Source: Phoenix dactylifera (Eukaryota; Streptophyta; Magnoliopsida; Arecales; Arecaceae). Taken from it: DNA of 64,000 nt. The stretch lies in assembly GCF_009389715.1 (NCBI RefSeq), contig NC_052399.1, positions 9,426,585-9,490,584 of the forward strand. Direction: 5' to 3'. This document shows positions 26,880 through 39,300 of the stretch, piece by piece. Position 1 is the first letter of the stretch, and each line of letters begins with the position of its first letter. The notes under the pieces were generated by a model. It made no database searches. It saw only the letters and a program-made list of their open reading frames with translations, and was not told the origin of the DNA. A program made the position numbers and the translations under genes.

Positions 26880-28320
26880 ATTCTCCATCCACGCGTCCAT
26901 AACCTCTCTTAAAGCATATTTACTTTTAAACAAATATTTTAACTACTTTTACTTATGGTTAGGATTTGTTTGAATATTATTCGGAAATCGAGTTTGTTGG
27001 CCTGCCAGTTTAAATTTTGCTAAGAGCTCGCTATATCCCAACCAGAATCCTCGAGCTTGTTCATTTGCAGATCGAGTTTTTTTTTCCTCCTACAAGATTC
27101 AAGTTCTTGGATTGATATGGCCATAAGCTTAAATCAATTTTCTACTCCATAAATCTAACAAAAAATTCAGTTTACTTAATTGATAAAGGCCCAACCCTCA
27201 CATATCAATATGTTAATAGTATTCGATGATCATTATTTGCTAAGTTCAATCTTCACGTTCTAAATTATTGGGACAAGAAATTATAATTATTTATCAAATT
27301 AAAATTATTTTAATTACCCTAGCTATCCAAAATTTTAAGTGTATTTCTCTATTCATAAAAATCACAAAATTGACAAATAACAGTTATTATTAATTATTTT
27401 AAATTTTACTATTAAATTTATTTTATTATATTAGCAATGTGCATAATGTGATTCTAGAATATGATCTTACCTCTCTCGAAACCATCCCTGAGACCATTAC
27501 ATCCACTGTTATTTTAAACATCAATTCATGGCTCAGGAAGAACATGGATGAACTCTAGATTACCCACTACTTTAGTTAAGTGCTATTGGCCAAATGGTGA
27601 ATAAATTTACTTTCCTGAAGTTATGTTGATTGATTGATTGCATTATTCATCATTATTCATGAATAAATAACAGAATTTACAAATTATTTTAATGGTTTTA
27701 TTTGTTGTGTCCCTAGTGCCTTTTGCGTTGGAGAACGCTATCAGAAGGTCATCCAATCATAAACAGTGTGTTTTTCTGGAGTTTAAGTTGTTTAATATTC
27801 CTCAATTATCGATTAATGTATGCCTAATAATTTTGTTACAAATATTGAAGAAAATGAGCTACTAAAGCAATTTTCTAAAACATAGACTAGTCTCAAACAT
27901 ATGATTGATTCTATACATGATCGATTCCTAATGGACCTTGGTTCAGCTTCAGTTGAGTTAGATAGGCTGAGTCCGAGTTGGCAACCATTATTTGGAAGCA
28001 TAGTCCCAACTTCAGCATTTTAGAACTATTCAACTAGTTGTTAAAAATCAGAATTTAGAAAAAAAAATCTAATAAATTCAAAAAGTTCAGATGACCAAAA
28101 ATTAGATTTAAAATTATTAAACTAAAATATTAACTTTCTCATGTATTACTATATTTATTTATTTAAAACATAAAATATAAGAGAAGGAAGAATAATAAAT
28201 AAGAGCAAGAGAATCTCAAACACGCATACAGAGCATCAGAAATTTTGAACACATTCGAGAATAATTGAATAATTTTGAATTGATTTACAATTCGGAAAAC
28301 CATTCAGCCAAGAGAAATAT
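26880..28320. other. AT-rich intergenic sequence
   Basis: No recognisable gene or repeat boundary. Confidence 0.5.
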
Positions 28321-28329
28321 TAAAATAAT

Positions 28330-29871
28330 TCAAAAGTTTTTAATAATTCAGAAAAATATTGCTACCTTGTTTGGAAGTATTGAACGGAGGACATTTCATG
28401 TTCTTAAATACTGATGTTTAGTTGGATTTAGGGAAACTTGAGAGAAATGTTGGCATGTTGTCAATGTCAAAAATAGTATGCATGGGTAAATATATGATAT
28501 CACGTGAATATGAGGGAGTTTATGTCAGTTTTAAAACCCTGTAATTAATTGTTTCCATCGAAGGAAGCATGGGTCTTTCCTTACTCTTGACAGCAACGGG
28601 TGTAAATAGATCGAATTGGACTGGATCGTGAGTGATCCTGACCGAATTCAATTTTTTGCTCGGTTCTAATGTTGGACCTACATTCAATCCAATAGAAGAT
28701 CGGGTCCGATTGGATTAATGGTGAAAATTTCTGGCCTTACAAATTATTGGAGTCAGGTCGGATTTATGTATAATTTGGTCTCAAGCCAGAAAATTCGGAT
28801 CCGAATTAGATCTGGTCTGAGTCCGAGTCGAGATTAAAATTGTGCATATGTAGAGTTCTGCAACTTGAAGAAAGTCTATATTTCGTGACAGGACTGAGAT
28901 TGTAAACCACACTACATTAAAAAAAAGTCTGATGGTCAAGATTCATGACATTGTTTCATTTATTTCATATATTTTGGATATCAATATCTGATCCATTCGG
29001 CCGCTTTTCATTGCAAAGATCAACTTCGCTGTGGGCAGATTTCGGATCTTCGCGCATTTGCATTTATGCGCCATTCTTGGAAACTCAAATATTGGAACAC
29101 AATGCAATGCTAGATCAAAAAGGTAAATTCCAGATTTTAGATTTTAAAGAAAGAGAGTAGTCTTTTTTCATGCTATTAAAACTGCATTAGTTATTAAAAA
29201 ATTAGATTCTCAACATGTAAAGTAATCTTGTAACGAGCAAAAATATTAGAAAAGGATACTTAAGTTGTCATTTGAAATATTCTTAATGATCATTGTGATG
29301 AGACAGAAGCAAACCCATAAATAAAAGAAAACAAAGCCTAATTCAAAAGCAGATTCATGGGTTTTTCTCTGGCAGAAGTAAATAAACTTGTCTAGAATAT
29401 TTCTATATAGGCACTTAAGACAACATTTGTTGCAGGTACATATGTGGCGCCGTATTCCCATCATAAGAGACTGGAATCTCAGTTTCCACAATCCCCTCCT
29501 TTCTAAGAGCTATATCACAAAATTTCTCCGGAATGACTTTCCAGACTAAGCATGTATATCGAAAAGTCAACGAAGCAGTATATTGAGTAGTCTTTTATGT
29601 GGCTAACCATTCTAGAAAGACTCTGTGGTTGGAGGAGAGGGGACTATTCGGTGTCTTTCGGAACTTATTATCTTTTGATTTTTTTGAATGTATTCATACC
29701 CGTTATGTATGATACATTTATTTTAACAAAAAAAAAAGATATATCACAGTGGCCAAGTTTGGCTGACTTCTGCATCTCTCTGATACAAAGAGCATCAACC
29801 ACACATTTTTTGCCAGTAGTCTTCTCATTTGCCAAGTCGAACCCGGCAGCATCAACAACTACCCAAGCCAT
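28330..29871. repeat. Truncated first copy of the duplicated block
   Basis: Matches 34150-35890, with the hAT element and the LINE fragment absent or present as noted elsewhere. Shared landmarks include 'gttggcatgttgtcaatgtcaaaaatagtatgcatgg', an older decayed MITE, 'cattcttgg.aaactca.atattggaacac' and the unidentified gene fragment. Similarity ends where the Copia LTR begins at about 29872. No GH5 exon follows, so the rest of this copy has been lost. Confidence 0.75.
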
Positions 29872-29880
29872 TGTTGGAAA
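29440..29880 (-). pseudogene. Unidentified gene fragment, copy 1
   Basis: Minus-strand reading resembles VVVDAAGFDLANEKTTGKKCVVDALCIREMQKSAKLGHC, the same peptide found at 49537-49930. It is interrupted at 29520-29739 by a LINE-like insertion. I do not recognise the protein family. Confidence 0.5.
29520..29739 (+). mobile_element. Short LINE-like retroposed fragment with A-tail
   Basis: A 220-bp insertion ends in an A-rich tail (29727-29739) and is flanked by a perfect 9-bp duplication TATATCACA (29511-29519 and 29740-29748). The paralogous block near 35765 lacks it (AGCTACATCACAGAGG). The tail and duplication indicate target-primed retroposition. Confidence 0.75.
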
Positions 29881-30505
29881 AATTAAATGCACACGCGATT
29901 TTTTGGGCCGTGTGCGTGTTTGTTGCTGGAAATTATGTGAGCCAGCGCCCGCGCTTAATTACCGCGGACGCGTCCGCAAAAAGACTAATAAGCCCTTCTA
30001 ATCACCCCTATACATACCCTTCAATTTCATCCTATTCAGTACACGAAAAATTAGAGAAAAATATCAAAAATTTTTTGAAGAAAAGTTCTTTCTCTTAGCC
30101 ACTTCTGATTTTTATTTTTACAATTCTATTCGGTTTATTTTATTTTGTTCTTCGCTAGATCTGCAAGTTCGATCGGGTACGATTTGGCTTCTTTCAAGAC
30201 GTACCGAAGAATAAGTTTAGAATCGTCGTATCTCTGAAGAGGATTGCCGGGAGACCCATACGTGGGGCAAACACTTCTTTAGAATAGCGTCTACGCGCTT
30301 CGACCTGCCTTCAATCAGGCTATTTTCTCTTACTCTTGTTTTAAATTTAATATTAGTAGATTCGTAGGATTTGCAACTTTATGATTTAAATATATTAAAT
30401 GAATAGATTTATTTTGTGCTAGAATAGATTTTTTTTTTGATAAAATAGATTTATTTTGATGCCGAAGAAAATATATATACATTATTTCTTTTAAGAATTT
30501 CTATT

Positions 30506-31215
30506 AATTGTAATTATAATTATTCTAATAAGGTAATAAATCATTCTAATATATAATTCATTGAATTGACAAATTAGATCTTAATTACAATAATTGATTT
30601 ACTAGCACAAAATTAATAATCTATTATTCTAATAAGATAATAAATTTTATAATTTATTGAATTGACATTTTAGATTTCAATTACAATAATTGATTTGCTA
30701 CCACAAAATTAGTAATCAATTATTCTAATAAGATAATAAATCTTATAATTCATTGAACTGACATTTTAGATTTCAATTACAATAATTGATTTGCTAGTAC
30801 AAAATTAGTAATCAATTATTCTAATAAAGTGATAAATTTTATAATTTATTGAATTGACATTTTAGATCTCAATTACAATAATTGATTTGCTACCACAAAA
30901 TTAGTAATCAATTATTCTAATAAGATAATAAATCTTATAATTCATTGAATTGATATTTTAGATCTCAATTACAATAATTGATTTGCTGGCACAAAATTAG
31001 TAATTAATTATTCTAATAAGGTAATAAATCTTCTAATTTATTGAATTGATATTTTAGATTTCAGTTACAATAATTGATTTGCTAGCACAAAATTAGTAAT
31101 CAATTATTCTAATAATGCAATAAATTAATTCTAATAATAATTCATTAAATTGACATATTAGATTCAATTACAATAATTGTCTAGCTAGCACCAAATTAAT
31201 AATTAATTATTACGA
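30506..31215. repeat. AT-rich tandem repeat, about 105-bp unit
   Basis: About six and a half units of 'caattattctaataagataataaat...ttgaattgacattttagat..caattacaataattgatttgcta.cacaaaattagtaat' with modest divergence. It lies between the Copia LTR and gag. Confidence 0.85.
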
Positions 31216-31489
31216 ATTCGAAAAATTCAAACCAAAAATTTGGAAATTGATTAATCCATAATAACAAATTTAAATTTGCAGTTAGGCTTTTGTAAAAATT
31301 GAATTTGTGTGATATCTAGTAATTATATCCACTAACTAATAGTATCAAACAAAAGTTTATCAAAAAGGCATACGTGCCTAAGAAAGGCTAGTACTTAAGT
31401 ATGCCTAGTGCTCCACAACCGATCTGGAGCTGATCTGCCTATTATTTTTTTAGATATATCAACTAGACATTCAAAATTCAATATAAATT

Positions 31490-32160
31490 TTAGTGCAATC
31501 TTTTGACATAAATTTTTTGCCTTCATTCAGGTTTCTATCTCTTTTCTATAACCTTCAACTTATGACCTCAAACGCTAGTGACCACCTTAGTGCCAAATCT
31601 GAAAAATTTGATGACCATAACTTTAGGAGGTGGCAGAACCAAATACGGTTCTGGCTTACCACATTAGGGTTGATCTCAACCATAGATGAGAGCACCACTG
31701 AAGTTGATAACGGGTCCAACCCAACTACTTCATGATATGCTACTCGCCAAAATCTAAACCAGAGTTCATCCTCCTCCCACACTGAACCTTCTACCTACAC
31801 CAGCATACCCTCTAGGATACCTGATGAGATAGACCATCATTGCATCCATAGAATCCTAGGTGTCCTTTCTGAAAGGCTGTATGACATTTATTACACAGAC
31901 AAGAGTACCAAAGAACTCTGGGACACCCTAGATAGCCTGTCTAGGACCAATGGAACCAATTTGGATGAATCATTTCAGGTAGCCTGTCTGATAGACAAAC
32001 TACCCAATTTTTAGTCTGATTTTGCTAAAACTCTAAGCCATACCCAAGGATGTCTCACCCTAATCCAAGTTTTGAACTCGATTAGAATTAAAGAGCAATA
32101 TAAGCTCAGGAGTACTAGAGAATTTGTGAGGGCAAGCTCTAGTTTCAGCCTATTATATCC
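31490..32160 (+). pseudogene. Copia gag remnant
   Basis: The N-terminal part reads SEKFDDHNFRRWQNQIRFWLTTLGL, typical of Copia gag. After a frame break at about 31735 it continues as KELWDTLDSLSRTNG and SIRIKEQYKLR, with internal stops. The CCHC knuckle is absent. Confidence 0.8.
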
Positions 32161-34078
32161 TCAATAGGATTTTCTCTAAAAATAATAATCTAACCCCGTA
32201 TGAAGTTTGGAAATATAGAAAATCTAATCTTAGCTATTTGAAAGTGTGGGGGTACTTGACAAAAGTGAAAATACTTGATTTTAAGGGAGAAAAAAAATAG
32301 GGCCCAAAACAGTGGATGTCATATTCATAGGATATGGCGCCAATAGTAATGCCATTAGATTTTTGGTAAATAATTCAGAAGAAAATAATATTAGTAACAA
32401 CGCTATTATAGAAGCCAGAGATGCAACATATTTTGAAGACACCTTTTTACTTAGGACTAGAGTAGATAGTGGTATAGCTAGTAGCTCTAGTAGAACAAGG
32501 ACAAGAGAAATAGAAGTAGAAGCAGAACCTAGAAGGAGTAAGAGATCCAGGGTAGAAAAGACTTTTGGAGATGACTTCTATATCTTTCTTATAGAGGATT
32601 CTTCAACTACTTTTGAGGACGCAATGAAATCCTTGGATTCACCTTTTTGGAGAGAAGCTGTGGACAATGAGATGCAGTCAATTATGCAAAATCATACTTG
32701 GGAATTGATTGATTTTCGTTCTGGCTGTAAAACTATAGGGTGCAAATGAATTTTTAAGAAGAAATTTAGGCCTGATGGCTTTGTAGATAAATTTAAGGCT
32801 AGATTGATTGCCAAGGGTTTTACACAGAGACCTGGAGTAGATTTCTTTGATGTCTATGTACCTATAGCTAGGATTACTACTATTGGGGTCCTGATAGCAT
32901 TAGCCTCTATCCATAAATTAGTGATTCATCAGATGGATGTGAAAACAGCTTTTGTAAATGAAAACTTAAATGAAGAAATTTATATGGAGCAGCAAGAGGG
33001 ATTTATAATCCCAGGCCAAGAAAATAAAGTTCGTACATTAATCAGATCTCTCTATGTCTTAAACAAGCATCCAAGCAATGGTACTTGAAATTTGATGAAA
33101 CCATACTGACATTTGGATTTGAAATCAATAGTATAGATGAATGTGTATGCTATAAGAAAGTTAGAAATAAATTTGTGATCTTGTGCCTCTATGTAGATGA
33201 TATACTAATCTTTGGGACATATCTTCAGATAATTAATGAAGTAAAGCAATTCTTAAGTCATAAGTTTGATATGAAAGACTTGGGACAAGCTGACTTAATT
33301 TTGATTACCAAAATAATTAGAAGTGCAAATAGTATTAAGTTATTCCAAAGTCATTATGTTGACAAGATTCTCAATAAATTTAATTATACTGATTGTCAGC
33401 CTGTTTCTACTGCCTTTGATCCCTCTACACACCTTAAGAAGAATTTAGGAATTCCTATCCTTCAAAGCCTATATACTCAAATCATAGGCTCACTAGGATT
33501 CCTAGCAAACTATACCAGGCCAGACATAGCATATACTGTGAATAGATTTAGTAGATATATTGTTAATCCAAATAGAGATCACTGGACAACATTAAAGAAG
33601 ATCCTTAGGTATCTTATAGTGATGCCAACTAGATTAGCGATACTTTAGATATTAAATCCACCACATAATATGTTTTCTTCTAGGAGGTGCTGCTGTGTCT
33701 TGGAAATCCACCAAACAAACCTTGATATCTAGGAGTACCACGGAGTTTCAACTGATAGCTTTAGACACCACTAGCACTGAGGCTGAGTGGCTTAAAGATA
33801 TACTAATAGACCTTCCTGTAAATGAATCACCTTTACCACATGTCTTCTTATATAGTGACTGTAAATCTGCAATAGATAAGTGCAACCAAGAAAATGCCAA
33901 TGTAAAAATAAACAGACACTTAAAAGTGCGACATAAATCATTAAGATATAAATTAAAAAATAATGTTATTGCTTTGAATTTTATAAAACCAGAAAATAAT
34001 TTGGCTGATCAGCTTACAAAAGATTTGTCTAAAACAGTAGTTCTAGAGTCGTCGAGGGGGATGGGGCTTAGCCCATAA
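32160..34078 (+). pseudogene. Copia pol remnant (integrase tail, RT, RNase H)
   Basis: Begins with an integrase C-terminal relic (NLTPYEVWKYRKSNLSYLKVWG) and a GKGAE-like piece (IFIGYG). Reverse transcriptase follows at about 32590-33640, with FKARLIAKGFTQ, MDVKTAFVNE and the catalytic YVDDILIFG. RNase H is at about 33690-34075 (SWKSTKQTLISRSTTEFQ). Stops at 32747, 33086 and 33646 and frame breaks separate the parts, so the element cannot produce an enzyme. Confidence 0.9.
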
Positions 34079-34149
34079 AGATAGATCACCATGGTGGGAA
34101 CCCAACCTTAAAAGGTTCAATGGATAGAAACAAACCGGAGTGTGACTAA

Positions 34150-35659
34150 AAGTTTAATAATTCAAAAGTTTTTAATAATTCAAAAAAATATTGCTACCAT
34201 GTTTGGAAGCATTGGACGGAGGACATTGCATGTTCTTAAATAGTGATGTTTAGTTAGATTTAGTGAAACTTGAGAGAAATGTTGGCATGTTGTCAATGTC
34301 AAAAATAGTATGCATGGATAAATATATGATATCACGTGAATACAACAATACAACGGAGTTTATGTCAATTTTAAAACCCTGTAATTAATTGTTCCCTTCA
34401 AGGGAAACATGGCTCTTTTCTTACTCTTCACAGGCTCTTCCTCCAGTAACCGAATTCAGGTGTAGATGATTGCAAATTAGTCAGATTGGACTAGATCATG
34501 AGTGTTCTTGATCCAATTTGGTTTTTTATTCGGATTCTAATATTAGACCTAGATTCAACCCAAAGATCGGGTTGGGTTGGGTTTGTCTATAATCCGGTCT
34601 CAACCTAAAAAATTGGGATTCGGATTGGGTCTGGTTCGAGTTCGAGTCAGGATTAAGACTGTACATATGTAGAGTTCTGCAACTAAGGTCTATATTCCGT
34701 GATAGCATTGAGATTGTAAACCACACTACATTAAAAAAGTCCGATAGTTAAAGATTCATGACATTGTTTTTATTTATTTCATACATTTTGGATTTCAAAA
34801 TCTGATACATTGGGCGGCTTTTCATGGTAAAAATCAACTTAGCCGTGGGCAGGTTTCAGATCTTCAGGCATTTGCATTTACGCCCCATTCTTGAAAACTA
34901 AGGATGCAAATGGGTCCGGTTGGGTCGGGTTTTGAGTGACCCCGATCTAATCCAGTTTCTTGTTCAGGTTTTAATTTTGGACCCAGATCCAACCCAATAA
35001 AAAATTTGGTCGGGTCCACCGCTAAAATTTTTAACTCAACGAATCATTCGGATTAGGTCGGGTCCATGTATAACCCAGACCTATCCCAAAAAATTCGGAT
35101 CCGATTTGGATCAACCCATCCACGGCTTCAGAACTTGTTTACACCTCCGCAGGCTCAAAAAATTTTATAGATTCGGATCGGGCCAAGTCGTAGGATTGAA
35201 AATCCAAAATTATCCAATCCAAAATAAACCTAGACCCAACCCAAAAAATAGAACGGGTCTAATTCTAGGACCCGACCAGGCCCATGATCCTTCAAAATGG
35301 ATCGGGTCGGATCGGGTCACGGGTCAATCCAATCCATTTGCAGCCTTATTGAAAACTCATATATTGGAACACAATGCAATGCTAGATCAAAAGGTAAGTC
35401 CCGGATTTTAGATTTTCAAAGAAACCGGAGAATAGTCTTTTTTTCATGCTGTTAAAACTGCATTAGTTAATTAAAAATTAGATTCTCAACATGTAAAGTA
35501 ATCTTGTAACGAACAAAAATATTAGACAAAATACTTAAGTTGTCACTGCAAATATTCTTAATAAGCAATATGATGAGACGGAAGCAAACCCATAAATAGA
35601 AGAAAACAGATTCATGGGTTTTTCTCTAGTAGAAGTAAATAAACCTGCCTAGAATATTT
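34150..35659. repeat. Left extension of duplicated block, matching 28330-29390
   Basis: Shares long near-identical runs with 28330-29390. Copy B (49.5-54.8 kb) lacks this left part: its similarity to copy A starts at 'ctagaatattt', near 35650 and 49515. Confidence 0.75.
34899..35348. mobile_element. hAT-type MITE, 450 bp
   Basis: Terminal inverted repeats TAAGGATGCAAATGG and TAAGGCTGCAAATGG, with a perfect 8-bp target duplication TTGAAAAC (34891-34898 and 35349-35356). The paralogous block at about 29075 shows the uninterrupted site (TTCTTGGAAACTCAAATATTG). The interior is rich in 'gggtcgggt' and 'gaccc' motifs and has no ORF of note. Confidence 0.85.
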
Positions 35660-35689
35660 CTATAGACACCTAAGACAACATTTGTTGCA

Positions 35690-35990
35690 GGTACATATGT
35701 GGCATCGTATTCCCATCATAAGAGATTGGAATCTCAGTTCCCTATATCTCCTTCTTCCAAAGAGCTACATCACAGAGGCCAAATTTGGCTGTCTTCTGTA
35801 TCTCTCTGATCCAAAGAGCAACTTCTCATTTGCCAGTTCGAACTTGGCACGGCATCAACAACTACACAACCCAAGCCATCAACTTGAGACTTCCTCTGCA
35901 ACTGCTTCAAGTGAACAATTGCATCATACAAACTCCACCCGCTTTATCATTTTGAAAGTTTCAGTCAGCGGTTTCTTCGCCTCTTCTGAA
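35690..35990 (-). pseudogene. Unidentified gene fragment, copy 2
   Basis: Counterpart of the fragments at 29440-29880 and 49537-49930, with more frame breaks and no extended open frame. The family is not recognised. Confidence 0.45.
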
Positions 35991-36322
35991 GTTATTTTCT
36001 TTTGCATGTCAAACTCAATGGCGAAATCTTAAAAGGATTTGGTTCCTATTGCTATGATTGCGAACAGAATTTCAGCACCAAGCATATGCCTTTGATTTGG
36101 TCACATCTAGATTTTTTGGACCACACAGACAAAAGAAACAAGATATTTGCCTAAACACCATTTATTGATTTATGTAGCGTAATCAACGACAATGCATTGA
36201 TCTTGGACATTTCAAGTTTTCTAGTAGTATTTCCGCTTGTCGCTAGGTGGAAATTCAACTCAATTCTGAGCGTTATTCGGATTATTGTAGGCATGATCTA
36301 ATCCTAAGCAGCAGAGCTTGGT

Positions 36323-39300
36323 TTACAAAGTAATGCTGCCATTTTTAATCATCCATTCCAAGCTCCAATGGTCTTCAACATTCTTCAGGGTCCAGTAGGC
36401 CCATCCAAAGGTGGCCTGCCCATAGACATTTAATTGGGCCTGCGCAAACCTTTGATAGTCCTCCTTTGTTGCTCCTTTCACCTCCCATTCTGCCACCCAT
36501 TCCCCTGCAGCACAATTAATCAATCATCAATTTCAGCCGACGACAGATCGAAAACGACGATAGGAAGGTCTTGAATCGGCAATTTACCAACAAAAGTGAG
36601 GGGGCCATTAGATCTGGTTATGGTAGCAAGGTCCTTGGCTCGGTTGTTGTTAATGTAGTCGATGTTTTGTTGCACCGTCGAGCCATTGAACTGATTGGAG
36701 AAGAGATTGTAGTAGTGGACGTCGATGACAGAGCCCTGGAATCCGCTGGCAAACCCGAGGAGCTCCGTCGGGTCGGCCGATAGTCGGTTCGACATAATCA
36801 CGTAGGCATCGGATGTGTATTTGCGAACAGTGTTGTATCCAGCTTGATAGTACTTTTTCAGGCTATCTAGCGTTACCCCGGGTGCTCGCGGCTCGTTGAT
36901 AAGCTCAATTGCAAGGAGGCTTGAGTCTTTAGCATACCTTCGTGGAGAAAAGGAAGGTCATGAGTTCTGCACTCTGGTTACCTACTTTGCAGAAAAAACT
37001 TGACCTGGTTTGAGTCCAACAACAGTGGATCTAAACTAAGTTAAAAACCATGTTCATGACCCAAAACATTCGCATGGGATTGGATCCACATTGAGCTTAA
37101 GTTTATGAGCCAACCTGTTCTGTGGGCTTTTTAGCATTGGTAGTTCTTAGAGAAAAATACCAGCAGGTAAAAATAATTTGGAAAATTACTATCCTATCCC
37201 TCTAAAGACTCCACTATAACGAAAAGTTCTTGTTAATTAAATCTAAAACATCCGGTTCAGAGACTTTCCAAACTGTAATTCCCGGTCCCTGAGCCCCTTT
37301 TATTTTAAAATAAGATACCAAAAATGCCCCTTCCCTCATGATCTCCCATTCTTCCAAAGAAGAAGAATTTCAGAGACTTTCCAAACTGTAATCTCCCAGC
37401 CGCGGCCACCACCGACCGCGGCCCGCCCCCTCCCGCGGCCGCCGCTGGCCTCGGCTCGCCTCCTCCCAAGCCCCCTCCCGCGGCCGCGCCGCCGAAAATG
37501 CCTCCGCCCTCGCCCCCACGATGGGAAGGTGCCGAAGAAGAGGAAGAAGGGCGCCCTTCCATGTCCTGCGGCTGTCGCCGGCCACGGCCCGCCCTCCTCC
37601 AGCGTCTGCCGTAGCCCAGCCCCTTTCCGGCGCCGCCGGCCTTGCGGAAGGAGAAGAAAGAAGAAGAAGGGAAGAGAGAAGAAAAAAAAAGAAAAAGTTT
37701 GAACTGGGTTCGACTTCTGCTCTGCTGGGGTTGACTCGTGAGAATCTTGGGTCGACTCGCCTACTTCTACAACAATTTTCTAAGAACACTTAACTGTGTG
37801 CACAGTCCTATTAACTGTGTTCGTAGACAACTTAATTGTATGCCACCAGCTCGCGGGAGGAGAAGAAAGAAGAAAGAAGAAGAAGGGAAGAAGAGAAGAA
37901 AAAAAAGGAAAAAAAAAAGAAAAAAAGGAAAAAATAAAAATAAAGTTAAATAAGCTGGGAACACAGTTAAATAAGTTTGGAACACACTTAATCTAGCATG
38001 GCACACGGTTAAATAAGCTTGGAACACAATTAAATCATCCCGGAACACACTTATTCTACCCTGGAACACAGTTATTTCAACTGTACACAGTTATTTTTTT
38101 TCGGAACACAATTATTTTGTCTGCGAACACAATAAATAGAACTGTGCACACAGTTAAGTGTTATTAGAAAATTGTTGTAGACTTATGCTGAGCTGGGGTT
38201 GAGCTGGGGTCGACCCCTGAAGAGCTGGAGTCGATCCTTGAAATCAGGCAGAAAAACAGCTCTCTGGAAAGCCCAAGAGAGTCGACTCCAGGTGAGCAGG
38301 GGTCAACTCATGCTGTTAAGGGGTCGACTCTAGGTGAGCAGGGGTCGACCCCACGTCTGTGAACACAGTTAAGTTGTCTGTAAACACAGTTAACTTGTTT
38401 GTGGATACAGTTAAGTTGTCTGTGAACACTGTTAACTTGTCTAGGAACACAGTTAACTTGTCTAGGAATACAGTTGTCTAAGAACATAGTTGTTTAGGAA
38501 CACATTTAAGTTGTCTGTAAACACAGTTGTCTAGGAACACAGTTAAGTTGTCTAGGAACACAGTTAACTTGTCTAGGAACACAGTTAAGTTGTTTGGGAA
38601 CACAATTAACTTGTCTAGAAACACAATTAACTTGTCTAGGAACATAGTTAACTTGTATAAGAACACAGTTAATTTGTCTAGGAACACAGTTAAGTTGTCT
38701 GTGAACACAGTCAACTTATCTGTGAATACAGTTAAGTTGTCTGTGAACACAGTTAACTTGTCTAGGAACACAGTTAAGTTGTCTGTGAACACAGTTAACT
38801 TGTCTAGAAACACAGTTGTCTAGGAACACAGTTAAGTTATTTGGGAATACAGTTAAGTTGTCTGTGAACACAGTTAACTTGTCTAGAAATACAGTTGTCT
38901 AGAAACATAGTTAAGTTGTTTAGGAACACAGTTAACTTGTTTAGGAATACAGTTAATTTGTCTAGGAACACAGTTATCTAGGAACACAGTTAAGTTGTCT
39001 GTGAACACAGTTAAGTTGTCTGTGAACACAGTTAAGTTGTCTAGGAACATAGTTAACTTGTCTAGGAACACAGTTGTCTAGAAACACAGTTAAATTGTTT
39101 GGGAACACAATTAACTTGTCTAGGAACACAGTTAACTTGTCTAGGAACACAGTTAATTTGTCTGTGAAGACAGTTAACTTGTTTAGAAAAACCTGAGAGA
39201 GTCGACTCCAGATGAGCAGGGGTTGACTCGTGCTGTTAAGGGGTTGACTCCAGGTGAGCAGGGGTCGACCCCATGTCTGTGAATACAGTTAAGTTGTCTG

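Larger units (their letters stand above)
29872..34080 (+). mobile_element. Decayed Ty1/Copia retrotransposon, 3' LTR missing
   Basis: Starts with an LTR-like end TGTTGGAAAAATTAAATGC at 29872, inside the duplicated block. Downstream come an AT-rich 105-bp tandem array, partial gag, then reverse transcriptase and RNase H, followed by the usual 'SRGMGL' end of Copia pol. Zinc knuckle, protease and most of integrase are deleted. No matching 3' LTR is found: at about 34150 the sequence changes to another copy of the duplicated block. Confidence 0.8.

Noticed and set aside
26421-26933. 170-codon minus ORF and plus-strand ORFs over 26.4-26.9 kb
   Set aside because: These are alternative frames of the GC-rich FLZ exon 1 and its 5' flank. 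The FLZ frame alone matches a known domain and splices correctly.
38478-38823. Long ORFs on both strands across the 21-bp array
   Set aside because: They exist only because the repeat length is divisible by three and lacks stops. No start context, domain or conservation supports a gene.
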